From: Anoxybacillus thermarum
GTDB lineage: Bacteria > Bacillota > Bacilli > Bacillales > Anoxybacillaceae
NCBI RefSeq assembly: GCF_000836725.1
Contig: NZ_JXTH01000006.1
Span: 1 to 64,000, forward strand
Length of the DNA stretch: 64,000 nucleotides
Direction: 5' to 3'
Below are positions 35,953-43,310 of this stretch, in pieces. The position numbers and the translations under genes were made by a program. Under the pieces are notes generated by a model. It was not told where the DNA came from, made no database searches, and saw nothing but the letters and a program-made list of their open reading frames with translations. The stretch's first letter is position 1. Each line of letters begins with the position of its first letter.

Positions 35953-35983
35953 CAGGTGCAAGTACATCTTTTGGTGATGAACC

Positions 35984-36130
35984 CTTGAAATTACTTTTTG
36001 TTTTGCTATAGTTTTACATATATAAAAATTAAATTATTTATAATAGACAAAATATTCTTATGAATTAACACTGGTTTTTTGTAATTACTTATATCTCTAA
36101 TATGCCGTAAAACCAACAAAAACTTAAAGT
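35984..36130 (+). other. AT-rich segment similar to 29.6 kb
   Basis: The stretch 35985-36040 matches 29590-29650 around TATAGTTTTACAT(A/G)TATA and AAAAATTAAATTATTT. No gene is visible. Confidence 0.55.
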
Positions 36131-36346
36131 GTGACAACTGTATTTGATAATCTAAAATTGAGCCACTTTTCAACGGTTCGATCACATAAATCTCCGTTTC
36201 CGACCTATAAGCTCGTCAAAGGCGATCCAGTGCTTCAAGCAGCCTTTGAAAAAGAACTCGAGTTTATAAAAAAACTAATCATGGAAGAAATCGTTCTTCT
36301 TCATGTCGATGAGACGCATGTTCGTGCCTATCTAAACATGGATTAG
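36131..36346 (+). pseudogene. IS630 transposase fragment (second copy)
   Basis: About 210 bp match the 5' part of the IS630 copy at 32.4 kb, including LVKGDPVLQAAFEKELEF and VDETHVRAYL, and stop soon after the first catalytic Asp. It also lacks a 15-bp piece (around GTCATGGACACGC) present in the other copy. A non-functional remnant. Confidence 0.82.
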
Positions 36347-36391
36347 TCAAATAACACTCGCTTTTATGGCGAGATTTTTTTATTTTTTCGC

Positions 36392-36422
36392 TTTACATTG
36401 ACGTTACGTAAACGTTTATAGT
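36392..36422 (+). promoter_or_regulatory. MerR-type promoter with 19-bp spacer
   Basis: -35 TTTACA (36392-36397) and -10 TATAGT (36417-36422) are 19 bp apart. An inverted repeat, ACGTT (36401-36405) and AACGT (36411-36415), sits in the spacer. An overlong spacer with a centred dyad is the hallmark of promoters activated by MerR-family proteins, so the regulator at 36445 probably activates itself. Confidence 0.75.
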
Positions 36423-36444
36423 GAAATTGTCAGGAGGTGATTGG

Positions 36445-37206
36445 ATGGAATATACGGTGCAACAGTTAGCGAAATTGGCGGGGGTGACGAGCCGAACGCT
36501 AAGGTATTACGATGAAATCGGTCTGTTGAAACCGGCAAGGGTTAATGCATCAGGCTATCGCATATACGGACAAAAAGAGGTAGACCGGCTCCAACAAATT
36601 TTGTTTTATCGCGAGCTTGGTGTGGGGTTAGAAACGATTAAGCAAATTGTCACATCCCCGTCATTTGATGACGTACAGGCGTTGAAGCAGCATCGTGAAA
36701 AACTCTTGGCAGAACGGAGGCGGTTAGAGGCGCTAATCGCCAATGTCGAAAAAACACTATTAGCGAAGGAAGGGAGAATCGTGATGAGCGACAAAGAAAA
36801 ATTTGAAGCGTTTAAACAGCAGCTTATTGACGAAAATGAACAAACATACGGCAAAGAAATTCGGGAAAAATACGGTGACGAGCAAGTGAACAAATCGAAC
36901 GAAAAAGTAAAAAACATGACGCAAGCCCAGTACGAAGAAGTGACAAAACTAGGCGAGGAAGTGTTGCGTGTATTGTATGAAGCATTTTTGACTGGCGATC
37001 CAGCAGGGGAGCTTGCACAAAAAGCAGCAGATTTACACCGTCAATGGTTAAGCTATTTTTGGGATCATTATTCAAAAGAAGCACATGCAGGATTGGCGCA
37101 AATGTATGTAGATGACGAACGATTTAAAGCATACTACGATCAAAAACAATCAGGAATGGCGGAGTTTCTTCGTGACGCCATTTTCATTTACACAGGCAAA
37201 AAGTAG
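36445..37206 (+). CDS. MerR-family regulator, Mta/TipA type
   Basis: A drug-responsive transcription activator. The 253-residue protein has an N-terminal winged HTH (YTVQQLAKLAGVTSRTLRYYDE, residues 3-24), a dimerisation coiled coil (about 75-110) and a C-terminal TipAS-like domain (about 125-250) that binds hydrophobic drugs. It resembles B. subtilis Mta, which activates multidrug exporters. ATG 36445 follows CAGGAGGTG. No transporter gene follows directly; the gene ends in a terminator. Its own promoter has a MerR-type spacer. Confidence 0.9.
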   Translation: MEYTVQQLAKLAGVTSRTLRYYDEIGLLKPARVNASGYRIYGQKEVDRLQQILFYRELGVGLETIKQIVTSPSFDDVQALKQHREKLLAERRRLEALIANVEKTLLAKEGRIVMSDKEKFEAFKQQLIDENEQTYGKEIREKYGDEQVNKSNEKVKNMTQAQYEEVTKLGEEVLRVLYEAFLTGDPAGELAQKAADLHRQWLSYFWDHYSKEAHAGLAQMYVDDERFKAYYDQKQSGMAEFLRDAIFIYTGKK

Positions 37207-37230
37207 GCAGGCATAAGCCTGTCTTTTTTA
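37207..37230 (+). terminator. Terminator after the MerR regulator
   Basis: GGCAGGC and GCCTGTC pair around ATAA (one G-T pair), then TTTTTT. Confidence 0.8.
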
Positions 37231-37232
37231 CA

Positions 37233-37280
37233 TTGTAAAAGTTTGAGAAAAGATGTATATTTAAGTGAGAATGATAATCA
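37233..37280 (+). promoter_or_regulatory. Promoter with Fur box upstream of the NAD(P)H reductase
   Basis: -35 TTGTAA (37233-37238), 17 bp, -10 TATATT (37256-37261). TGAGAATGATAATCA (37266-37280) matches the 7-1-7 Fur consensus TGATAATNATTATCA at 13 of 15 positions and covers the transcription start, so iron repression is expected. Confidence 0.82.
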
Positions 37281-37299
37281 AATTTAAAAGGTGATGCCG

Positions 37300-38346
37300 A
37301 TGGAACAAGTATATGATGTGACAATTATTGGAGGTGGGCCGGCAGGGCTGTACGCTACGTTTTATAGCGGTCTTCGTGAAATGAAGACAAAACTGATCGA
37401 ATACCAGTCACAGTTAGGTGGGAAGTTGCATGTATATCCCGAAAAAATGATTTGGGATGTTGGGGGGCATGCACCGATTACTGGAGAGGAGCTACGTAAG
37501 CAACTTGTCAAACAAGCACTAACGTTCCATCCAACAGTTGTACTAAACGAAAAAGTAGAAACAATCCGTCGAAGAGGAGACGGCATATTTCTTCTACAAA
37601 CAGCATCTGGGCAACAACATTTATCGAAAACAGTCATTATTGCGGTAGGGAGTGGAATACTGAAACCGCAAAAGCTCCAAGTTGAAGGGGCAGAAAAATT
37701 TGAGATTACAAATTTACACTATACGGTGAAGTCGTTGAAGCAGTTTAAAGAGAAAACAGTTATCATTTCAGGGGGTGGCAATACGGCAATTGATTGGGCA
37801 AATGAACTTGTGCCGGTTGCGAAAAAAGTATACGTCACTTATCGCAATGAGTCGTTAAAAGGACATGAAGCGCAAGTGACGCAGTTGTTAAATAGTTCAG
37901 CTACTTGCTTTTTCCATACGTCCATTACTAAGCTAATTGCCTGTTCCAACCATGAAGTGATTGAGCGGGTGGTGCTGACAAATCATGAAACAGGTAATGT
38001 GTTTGAGCTTGATGTAGATGACGTCATTATTAGCCATGGGTATGAACGGGATGCTTCATTGCTTGTGAATAGCGAGTTGCCAATTCAAATGATAGACGAA
38101 TATTATATTTCAGGGAACGCAAAAGGGGAGTGCTCCGTTCCAGGTTTGTATGCGGCGGGGGACATTTTAAAATATGATGGGAAGTTATACTTGCTTACCG
38201 GGGCGTTTCAAGATGCAGCGAATGCGGTCAATAGTGCGAAGCGATTCATTGAGCCAACCGCTGATCCGCACGGGATGGTTTCATCTCACCATGAAGCATT
38301 TAAAGAGCGAAATCGACAATTAATGAAACAAATGTTAAATAAATGA
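37300..38346 (+). CDS. ycgT: Ferredoxin/flavodoxin--NADP+ reductase, type 2 (YcgT-like)
   Basis: A thioredoxin-reductase-like flavoprotein that passes electrons from NADPH to ferredoxin or flavodoxin. The 348-residue protein has an FAD motif GGGPAGLYA (residues 11-19), an NADP motif GGGNTAIDWA near 160, and the C-terminal GLYAAGDILKYDGKLYLLTGAFQDAA block with the FAD-binding Asp. ATG 37300 is preferred to ATG 37294 because AAAAGGTG lies 6 nt upstream. A Fur box overlaps its start; in B. subtilis ycgT is likewise Fur-controlled. Confidence 0.88.
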   Translation: MEQVYDVTIIGGGPAGLYATFYSGLREMKTKLIEYQSQLGGKLHVYPEKMIWDVGGHAPITGEELRKQLVKQALTFHPTVVLNEKVETIRRRGDGIFLLQTASGQQHLSKTVIIAVGSGILKPQKLQVEGAEKFEITNLHYTVKSLKQFKEKTVIISGGGNTAIDWANELVPVAKKVYVTYRNESLKGHEAQVTQLLNSSATCFFHTSITKLIACSNHEVIERVVLTNHETGNVFELDVDDVIISHGYERDASLLVNSELPIQMIDEYYISGNAKGECSVPGLYAAGDILKYDGKLYLLTGAFQDAANAVNSAKRFIEPTADPHGMVSSHHEAFKERNRQLMKQMLNK

Positions 38347-38408
38347 CAGGATGTATAAACTCGTTTGTTTCAACACAAACTTTCGGTAAAACAAACGAGG
38401 TGAACATC

Positions 38409-39113
38409 GTGTTCAAACAACGGAATATATGGATGATCGTGTTGACGCTGTTTATATTAACAGCGTACAGCCAACCACTAACCGTAACGACAAAGCAAAT
38501 TAAACATACGAATGAACTGATGGAAGTAGACTTAAACATTCCCGTTGTATCCGGTTCAAACAATCGATCGTTTCAGCGGCACGTCAACCGCCTGTTGAGA
38601 AAGGAATCGCTTGATTTAAAGCGCGAAGTCGAAAAAGAAGCGCGTGAAAATATGGCAATAAGCAAAAAAGAAGGGTTTCCTTACCGCTTGCATGCTGCGG
38701 TCAGCCGTTTTGATGTGACATATAACGAACATGGCATATTAAGCATCCCGGTGACGTTATATAGCTATACAGGCGGTGCGCACGGAATGACAGTTAAAGT
38801 GCCAAATAATTTTGATTTTCATGAAGGAAAATCGTTACAACTTAGCGATTTATTTAAAAAGGGAACGAACTATAAGCAAGTGATTACGAACGAAGTGATT
38901 GCACAAATAAAAAAAGAAAACGACTTGTATTTTGATAATGCCATCGATGTTGTAAAAAAGATGCCAAATGATCAGCCTTACTATATAACAAGTGACGGCA
39001 TTGTCGTTTATTATGGATTATACGAGATTGCCCCGTACGCGGCTGGCATTCGTGAATTTCTTATTCCTTTTTCGATCTTGCAGCCATATATGAAAATCAA
39101 GCTAGCGCGATAA
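38409..39113 (+). CDS. DUF3298/DUF4163-like exported protein
   Basis: The ~234-residue protein has an N-terminal hydrophobic signal/anchor (IWMIVLTLFILTAY, about residues 7-20) and an extracytoplasmic domain with the DUF3298 hallmark YTGGAHGMTVKVPNNFDFHEGKSL near residues 135-155, as in RsiV and PdaC. Such domains are proposed to bind peptidoglycan. GTG 38409 is chosen from GAGGTG 6 nt upstream; GTG 38400 is an alternative. Converges with cstA across a shared terminator. Confidence 0.72.
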   Translation: MFKQRNIWMIVLTLFILTAYSQPLTVTTKQIKHTNELMEVDLNIPVVSGSNNRSFQRHVNRLLRKESLDLKREVEKEARENMAISKKEGFPYRLHAAVSRFDVTYNEHGILSIPVTLYSYTGGAHGMTVKVPNNFDFHEGKSLQLSDLFKKGTNYKQVITNEVIAQIKKENDLYFDNAIDVVKKMPNDQPYYITSDGIVVYYGLYEIAPYAAGIREFLIPFSILQPYMKIKLAR

Positions 39114-39130
39114 GAGCGCTAGCTTAATTA
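39101..39130. terminator. Bidirectional terminator between DUF3298 gene and cstA
   Basis: AAGCTAGCGC and GCGCTAGCTT form a perfect 10-bp stem around GATAAGA, with AT-rich flanks on both sides. Confidence 0.75.
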
Positions 39131-40747
39131 TTGTTGGGAGGTAACAACCTCTTTTTTCGTCGTTTTTGTCATGGCTGCCCAACCCTCAAGAGCTAGGAAA
39201 ATGCATAAAACAAAAAGGACGAAAGCTGATCCGGCTAGTAACCAATTTTGCGTTAAGGCATTTTGATACATTAAAACACAAAGGGCAGCGATAGTTACAA
39301 CGAGCATAAACACCATCGGGATGACAACATAAAACGATTTCGCTCCTATTTTCATAAGCCATGCGGAAACAGCTAGCAAAGCGAGCGCCCCAAGCATTTG
39401 GTTGGCTGCTCCAAAAAGCGGCCAAACGGATTGCCATGTTCCTGACAAAGCAAGTGCACCAGCTCCAATGAGACCAACTGTTGTTGCAACATGGTTATTT
39501 TTTAGTGCCGTTGTACGTTCTTCGCCTAGCTCTTGGATGGCATAGCGCATTAATCGTGTTGCTGAATCTAAAGTTGTTAATAAAAATGCTGATGCGGTAA
39601 GGGCAGTAAATGTTATTGCTGTCGCCTCCGGAATGCCCACATGGGACATAAAGTAGCCGACACCAGCAGAGAATGTGCCGATTGGTCCACCAAGTTCACT
39701 CATGCGTGTAGCGAAGTCTGCTTGTGTTAAATATGCGACTGTGCCAACCGAGATAATAGCTAAAAAGCTCTCTAACAACATACCACCATAGGCGATGAAC
39801 TTTCCGTTTTTCTCATTATCAAGTTGTTTTGCGGTTGTACCAGATGAAACGAGCGAATGAAAGCCGGAAATGGCACCGCAGGCAATGGTAATGAATAAAA
39901 TTGGGAATAAAAACCCGAGTTTTTCATGGTAAAATCCGGTGAACGCTGGGAACTTGATAGTTGGTGCAGCGATAATCATGCCGATAGCTGCCCCAGCAAT
40001 CATACCGTATAACAAAAATGAGTTTAAATAATCCCGTGGTTGCAGCAAGACCCAAACAGGCAATACCGACGCAGCGTATGCGTAACCGAGCAAAATGAGC
40101 GACCATGTTGTTGCGCTTAAAGAAAGAGGGTATTGAATGCCTAACCATACTGATAACAGCATGGCAGCAACGCCTAATACACTAGCAAAGGCTAAGTTCA
40201 TTCTCATTTGATTTACGAGAAAACCGAACACAATCGCGATACCAAGAAATAAAACAGATGCCGTAGCAGCCTGTGGGACAGCAACAAATGTATTCGCAAC
40301 TAAAATAATAAATACCCCGACGACGAGCATGAGCGTCGCGATAGAGAAAGTCAAAAACAATACTTGTCCACGATTACCCATATATTGTTTAATAATCATT
40401 CCGATCGATTGTGCTTTATGGCGAATAGAAGCTTGTAGCGATGTATAATCATGGACGCCCCCGATGAAGATACCTCCAATCATAATCCATAAAACAGCCG
40501 GAACCCATCCAAATACTGCTGCCGTGATCGGTCCGACAATCGGGCCACCTCCAGCAATTGTAGCGAAATGGTGTCCAAGCAAAACAGGTTTTTTTGCTGG
40601 GACGTAATCTATGCCGTCATACATTTCGTGTGCCGGTGTTTTACGATCACCGTCTACTTTCAATTGTTTTTCAAGAAAACGTCCATATGTGAAATAGGCG
40701 ATAAGTAAAATAATTCCACAAATAAGAAGCAACGTTAATAAATTCAA
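39128..40747 (-). CDS. cstA: CstA-family peptide/pyruvate transporter
   Basis: A large inner-membrane carrier induced on carbon limitation that takes up peptides or pyruvate. The 539-residue protein has about 16 membrane helices and the diagnostic CstA N-terminal block GHHFATIAGGGPIVGPITAAVFGW (residues 58-81), followed by GGVHDYTSL. It is shorter than the ~700-residue E. coli CstA, as usual for the Gram-positive form. It starts inside the stop of the upstream 171-aa gene (4-nt overlap), so the two are co-translated. Confidence 0.93.
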   Translation of the reverse strand: MNLLTLLLICGIILLIAYFTYGRFLEKQLKVDGDRKTPAHEMYDGIDYVPAKKPVLLGHHFATIAGGGPIVGPITAAVFGWVPAVLWIMIGGIFIGGVHDYTSLQASIRHKAQSIGMIIKQYMGNRGQVLFLTFSIATLMLVVGVFIILVANTFVAVPQAATASVLFLGIAIVFGFLVNQMRMNLAFASVLGVAAMLLSVWLGIQYPLSLSATTWSLILLGYAYAASVLPVWVLLQPRDYLNSFLLYGMIAGAAIGMIIAAPTIKFPAFTGFYHEKLGFLFPILFITIACGAISGFHSLVSSGTTAKQLDNEKNGKFIAYGGMLLESFLAIISVGTVAYLTQADFATRMSELGGPIGTFSAGVGYFMSHVGIPEATAITFTALTASAFLLTTLDSATRLMRYAIQELGEERTTALKNNHVATTVGLIGAGALALSGTWQSVWPLFGAANQMLGALALLAVSAWLMKIGAKSFYVVIPMVFMLVVTIAALCVLMYQNALTQNWLLAGSAFVLFVLCIFLALEGWAAMTKTTKKEVVTSQQ

Positions 40748-41259
40748 TTCGTACCCTCCTCAAACGGTTTTTCGAAAACATCTGTTAACGGAAGAGCTTT
40801 CCGATGAGTAAATCGTTCTTTTTTGTTTAAAGCGATGATGGCCAAATAACATTCGAGCCAACCGTGTAAGCCGAAACGAATAAATCGCAGCTTTCGAAAA
40901 CGTTTCACCTCCTTTATGGCATCAACATGTGCCTCCGGTGCGACAATTGCCCCGATAAAAACGGTAGACATATGATCTTGATGACTAGATAGGTAATTTG
41001 GCAGCGAGCGAACGAATGCTTCAGAAAACTGTATGACGTCCTCTTTTGTCACTATGTCGTTCTTTGGCCATACAAAAATAAATTGTTCATTTTCGACGGC
41101 CCAAATTTTAGACTTTTTTGTCATAAAATATTTCTCATCACGCCGATGGTAATGAGCATAAAAAGGTAGAGAAAATGCTTCAAGTTTTTCATCCCGATAA
41201 ATATCGAAATAGGGTGTAAGAATGGTTGATAGCGTATGGATATAGTTGTTTGTGTTCAT
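40744..41259 (-). CDS. Hypothetical protein coupled to cstA, 171 aa
   Basis: I do not recognise the family. The protein is soluble and rich in His, Lys, Phe and Arg; segments FVWPKNDIVTKEDVIQF and AIVAPEAHVDAIKEVKRFRKLRFIRFG suggest alternating strands and helices. It precedes cstA with a 4-nt overlap (ATGA-type), is probably read from the same promoter, and so may regulate or assist the transporter. AAAAGGTGACT upstream of ATG 41259 is its ribosome site. Confidence 0.72.
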   Translation of the reverse strand: MNTNNYIHTLSTILTPYFDIYRDEKLEAFSLPFYAHYHRRDEKYFMTKKSKIWAVENEQFIFVWPKNDIVTKEDVIQFSEAFVRSLPNYLSSHQDHMSTVFIGAIVAPEAHVDAIKEVKRFRKLRFIRFGLHGWLECYLAIIALNKKERFTHRKALPLTDVFEKPFEEGTN

Positions 41260-41421
41260 TAGTAGTCACCTTTTTAATTTTCTGAATATTATTATATTTA
41301 TAAATGTAAAACATTTCAATAGTTTCATTTATTTTTCCTAAAATTCTATTTAATAGTTTGATAAATGTATTTTATTTTTCTGAAAATTATGTTAAAATAC
41401 ACTCAAAAAGGAGTTGCATGC

Positions 41422-42057
41422 ATGGTTGAGAAGCAGCTAAAGGACCGCATTATTGAAACGGCGCTTACGTTGTTCGAAAAGTATGGATATCACGGGGTGA
41501 CGGTTGACCGCATTGTTGCGGAGTGCGGCGCGTCAAAGGGAGGATTTTACCATAACTTTAAGTCAAAAGATGAACTGCTTTATCACATTCATGATGTATT
41601 TATTACGTATGTGCTAAATAAAGCACAAGAAGCATATGTAAAATATAAGACGCCGACAAAGCGGTTATGTGCGATCATTCGGTCGTTTGTAAGGGTTTTT
41701 CATATTTATAAACCGCATATTACGGTGTTCAATCAAGAGGCGGCGTATTTAAAGCCGGAATATGCTGAAAAAATTAACGAAAAACGTGAGCAGTATAAGC
41801 AAATTATTTTTCAAGTGCTTCGTGAAGGTATTGAAGCAAAACAATTTCGTACAGAAGTGCCTGTTGAAATTGCGGGACTGTCGATTATCGGCATGGTGAA
41901 CTGGATGTATAAATGGTATAAGCCTGATGGACCGATGTCGATTGAACAAATCGCCACAGCCTTTAATGATTTAATTTTACATTCGCTTTTGACAGAAGAG
42001 GCGAAGCGAGATGAAGATATTTCGTCATTTCTTTTGTCGCATGTGGGCGACGAATGA
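41422..42057 (+). CDS. TetR-family regulator of the branched-chain/fatty acid operon
   Basis: The 211-residue protein has an N-terminal TetR HTH (ALTLFEKYGYHGVTVDRIVAECGASKGGFYHNFKSKDELL, about residues 11-50) and an all-helical ligand domain, resembling FadR/YsiA-type acyl-CoA sensors. ATG 41422 follows AAAAGGAG; earlier in-frame starts lack a site. It lies just upstream of the leucine-degradation genes, whose promoter region holds a dyad at 42079-42092, so it is probably their repressor, released by an acyl-CoA intermediate. Confidence 0.85.
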   Translation: MVEKQLKDRIIETALTLFEKYGYHGVTVDRIVAECGASKGGFYHNFKSKDELLYHIHDVFITYVLNKAQEAYVKYKTPTKRLCAIIRSFVRVFHIYKPHITVFNQEAAYLKPEYAEKINEKREQYKQIIFQVLREGIEAKQFRTEVPVEIAGLSIIGMVNWMYKWYKPDGPMSIEQIATAFNDLILHSLLTEEAKRDEDISSFLLSHVGDE

Positions 42058-42078
42058 CGAATGTTGCATAGCGTACAG

Positions 42079-42092
42079 ACCAACTAGTCGGT
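42079..42092 (+). promoter_or_regulatory. Candidate TetR operator upstream of yngJ
   Basis: ACCAACTAGTCGGT is an inverted repeat with 6 of 7 base pairs matched, lying between the TetR gene and the seven-gene operon, 64 bp before the first start codon. Binding by the neighbouring regulator is inferred. Confidence 0.55.
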
Positions 42093-42155
42093 TTGCTATC
42101 AAAACAGGCTTGTTGGTTTCATATATTTTCATTTTTATAGAGGAGGAGAAAAGCG

Positions 42156-43298
42156 ATGCATTTTGAATTAACGAAAGAACAACAAATGATTAAAGAGATG
42201 GTTCGCGATTTTGCCGAAAAGGAAATTGCGCCTTATGCGTCGAAATGGGATGAGCAAGCCACTTTTCCTATTGAAACGTTCAAAAAAATGGGTGAACTCG
42301 GTTTGTTTGGAATCCCGTTCCCCGAACAGTACGGCGGCTCGGGAGGGGATACGATTTCATATGCGATTGCGGTTGAAGAAATTGGTCGAGCATGCGGTGG
42401 AACAGGGTTAAGTTATGCGGCGGCTGTATCGCTCGGTGCTAGCCCGATTTATTATTTTGGGACAGAAGAGCAAAAAGAGAAGTGGCTCGTGCCAATGGCA
42501 AAAGGTGAAACGTTCGGTTCATTCGGATTGACAGAACCGAATGCGGGATCTGACGCAGGTGGCACGCAAACGCGAGCCGTCTTAGATGGCGATGAATACG
42601 TCATTAATGGGGAGAAGTGTTGGATTACAAATGCAGGCTATGCGCGCCAAGTTATTGTAACCGCCGTCACCGGAAAAGATGACCGAGGAAAAAATATCAT
42701 TTCTGCTTTCATCGTTCCAACAGATGCACCGGGGTTTACGATTAACTGCCATTATGACAAAATGGGCGTTCGTGCATCTAATACGTGTGAACTCATTTTG
42801 CAAGATGTGCGCGTGCCAAAAGAAAATATATTAGGGGATCCGAAAAAAGGATTTAAGCAGTTTTTATATACGCTCGATGGCGGACGCATTTCCATTGCAG
42901 CATTAGCTGTCGGTATTGCACAAGCTGCATTTGAAAAAGCACTTCAATATGCAAAAGAGAGAAAACAGTTCGGTCAACCGATTGCCAAGTTTCAAGCTAT
43001 TCAATTTAAGCTTGCGGATATGGCCATGCAACTTGAACTTGCGCGCAATATGGTATACAAAGCAGCGTGGTTGAAAGATCAAGGCAAGCCGTTCACAAAA
43101 GAGGCAGCGTTTGCAAAATTGTTTGCTTCTGAAGCGGGATTTCACATTTGCAATCAAGCGATCCAAATTCACGGTGGATATGGATATATGAAAGAATATG
43201 GTGTCGAACGTCATCTCCGGGATATGAAACTGATGGAAATTGGCGAAGGAACATCGGAAATTCAACGGCTCGTTATTGCACGTCAATTAGGATGCTAA
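42156..43298 (+). CDS. yngJ: Acyl-CoA dehydrogenase (isovaleryl-CoA type)
   Basis: An FAD enzyme that introduces the double bond into isovaleryl-CoA. The 380-residue protein has the three acyl-CoA-dehydrogenase domains with the signatures GSFGLTEPNAGSD (about 126-138) and GGYGYMKEYGVERHLRDMK (about 344-362), and IGEGTSEIQRLVIARQLG at its end, containing the Glu expected as catalytic base in most family members. First gene of an operon matching yngJ-I-H-HB-G-F-E of B. subtilis. GAGGAGGAG precedes ATG 42156. Confidence 0.92.
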   Translation: MHFELTKEQQMIKEMVRDFAEKEIAPYASKWDEQATFPIETFKKMGELGLFGIPFPEQYGGSGGDTISYAIAVEEIGRACGGTGLSYAAAVSLGASPIYYFGTEEQKEKWLVPMAKGETFGSFGLTEPNAGSDAGGTQTRAVLDGDEYVINGEKCWITNAGYARQVIVTAVTGKDDRGKNIISAFIVPTDAPGFTINCHYDKMGVRASNTCELILQDVRVPKENILGDPKKGFKQFLYTLDGGRISIAALAVGIAQAAFEKALQYAKERKQFGQPIAKFQAIQFKLADMAMQLELARNMVYKAAWLKDQGKPFTKEAAFAKLFASEAGFHICNQAIQIHGGYGYMKEYGVERHLRDMKLMEIGEGTSEIQRLVIARQLGC

Positions 43299-43310
43299 AG
43301 GAGGGGGCGT

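Larger units (their letters stand above)
34910..35983 (+). mobile_element. ISL3-family IS remnant carrying a lipoprotein gene
   Basis: Left end GGTTCTTCACCACAAGTTGT (34910 onward) and right end, read on the minus strand from 35983 (GGTTCATCACCAAAAGATGT), match at 22 of 25 positions. Only the transposase start (MYSQFIKCL, from 35038) and its last ~93 codons remain. The middle is replaced by DNA with a lipoprotein gene. No clear 8-bp target duplication was seen. Confidence 0.7.
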
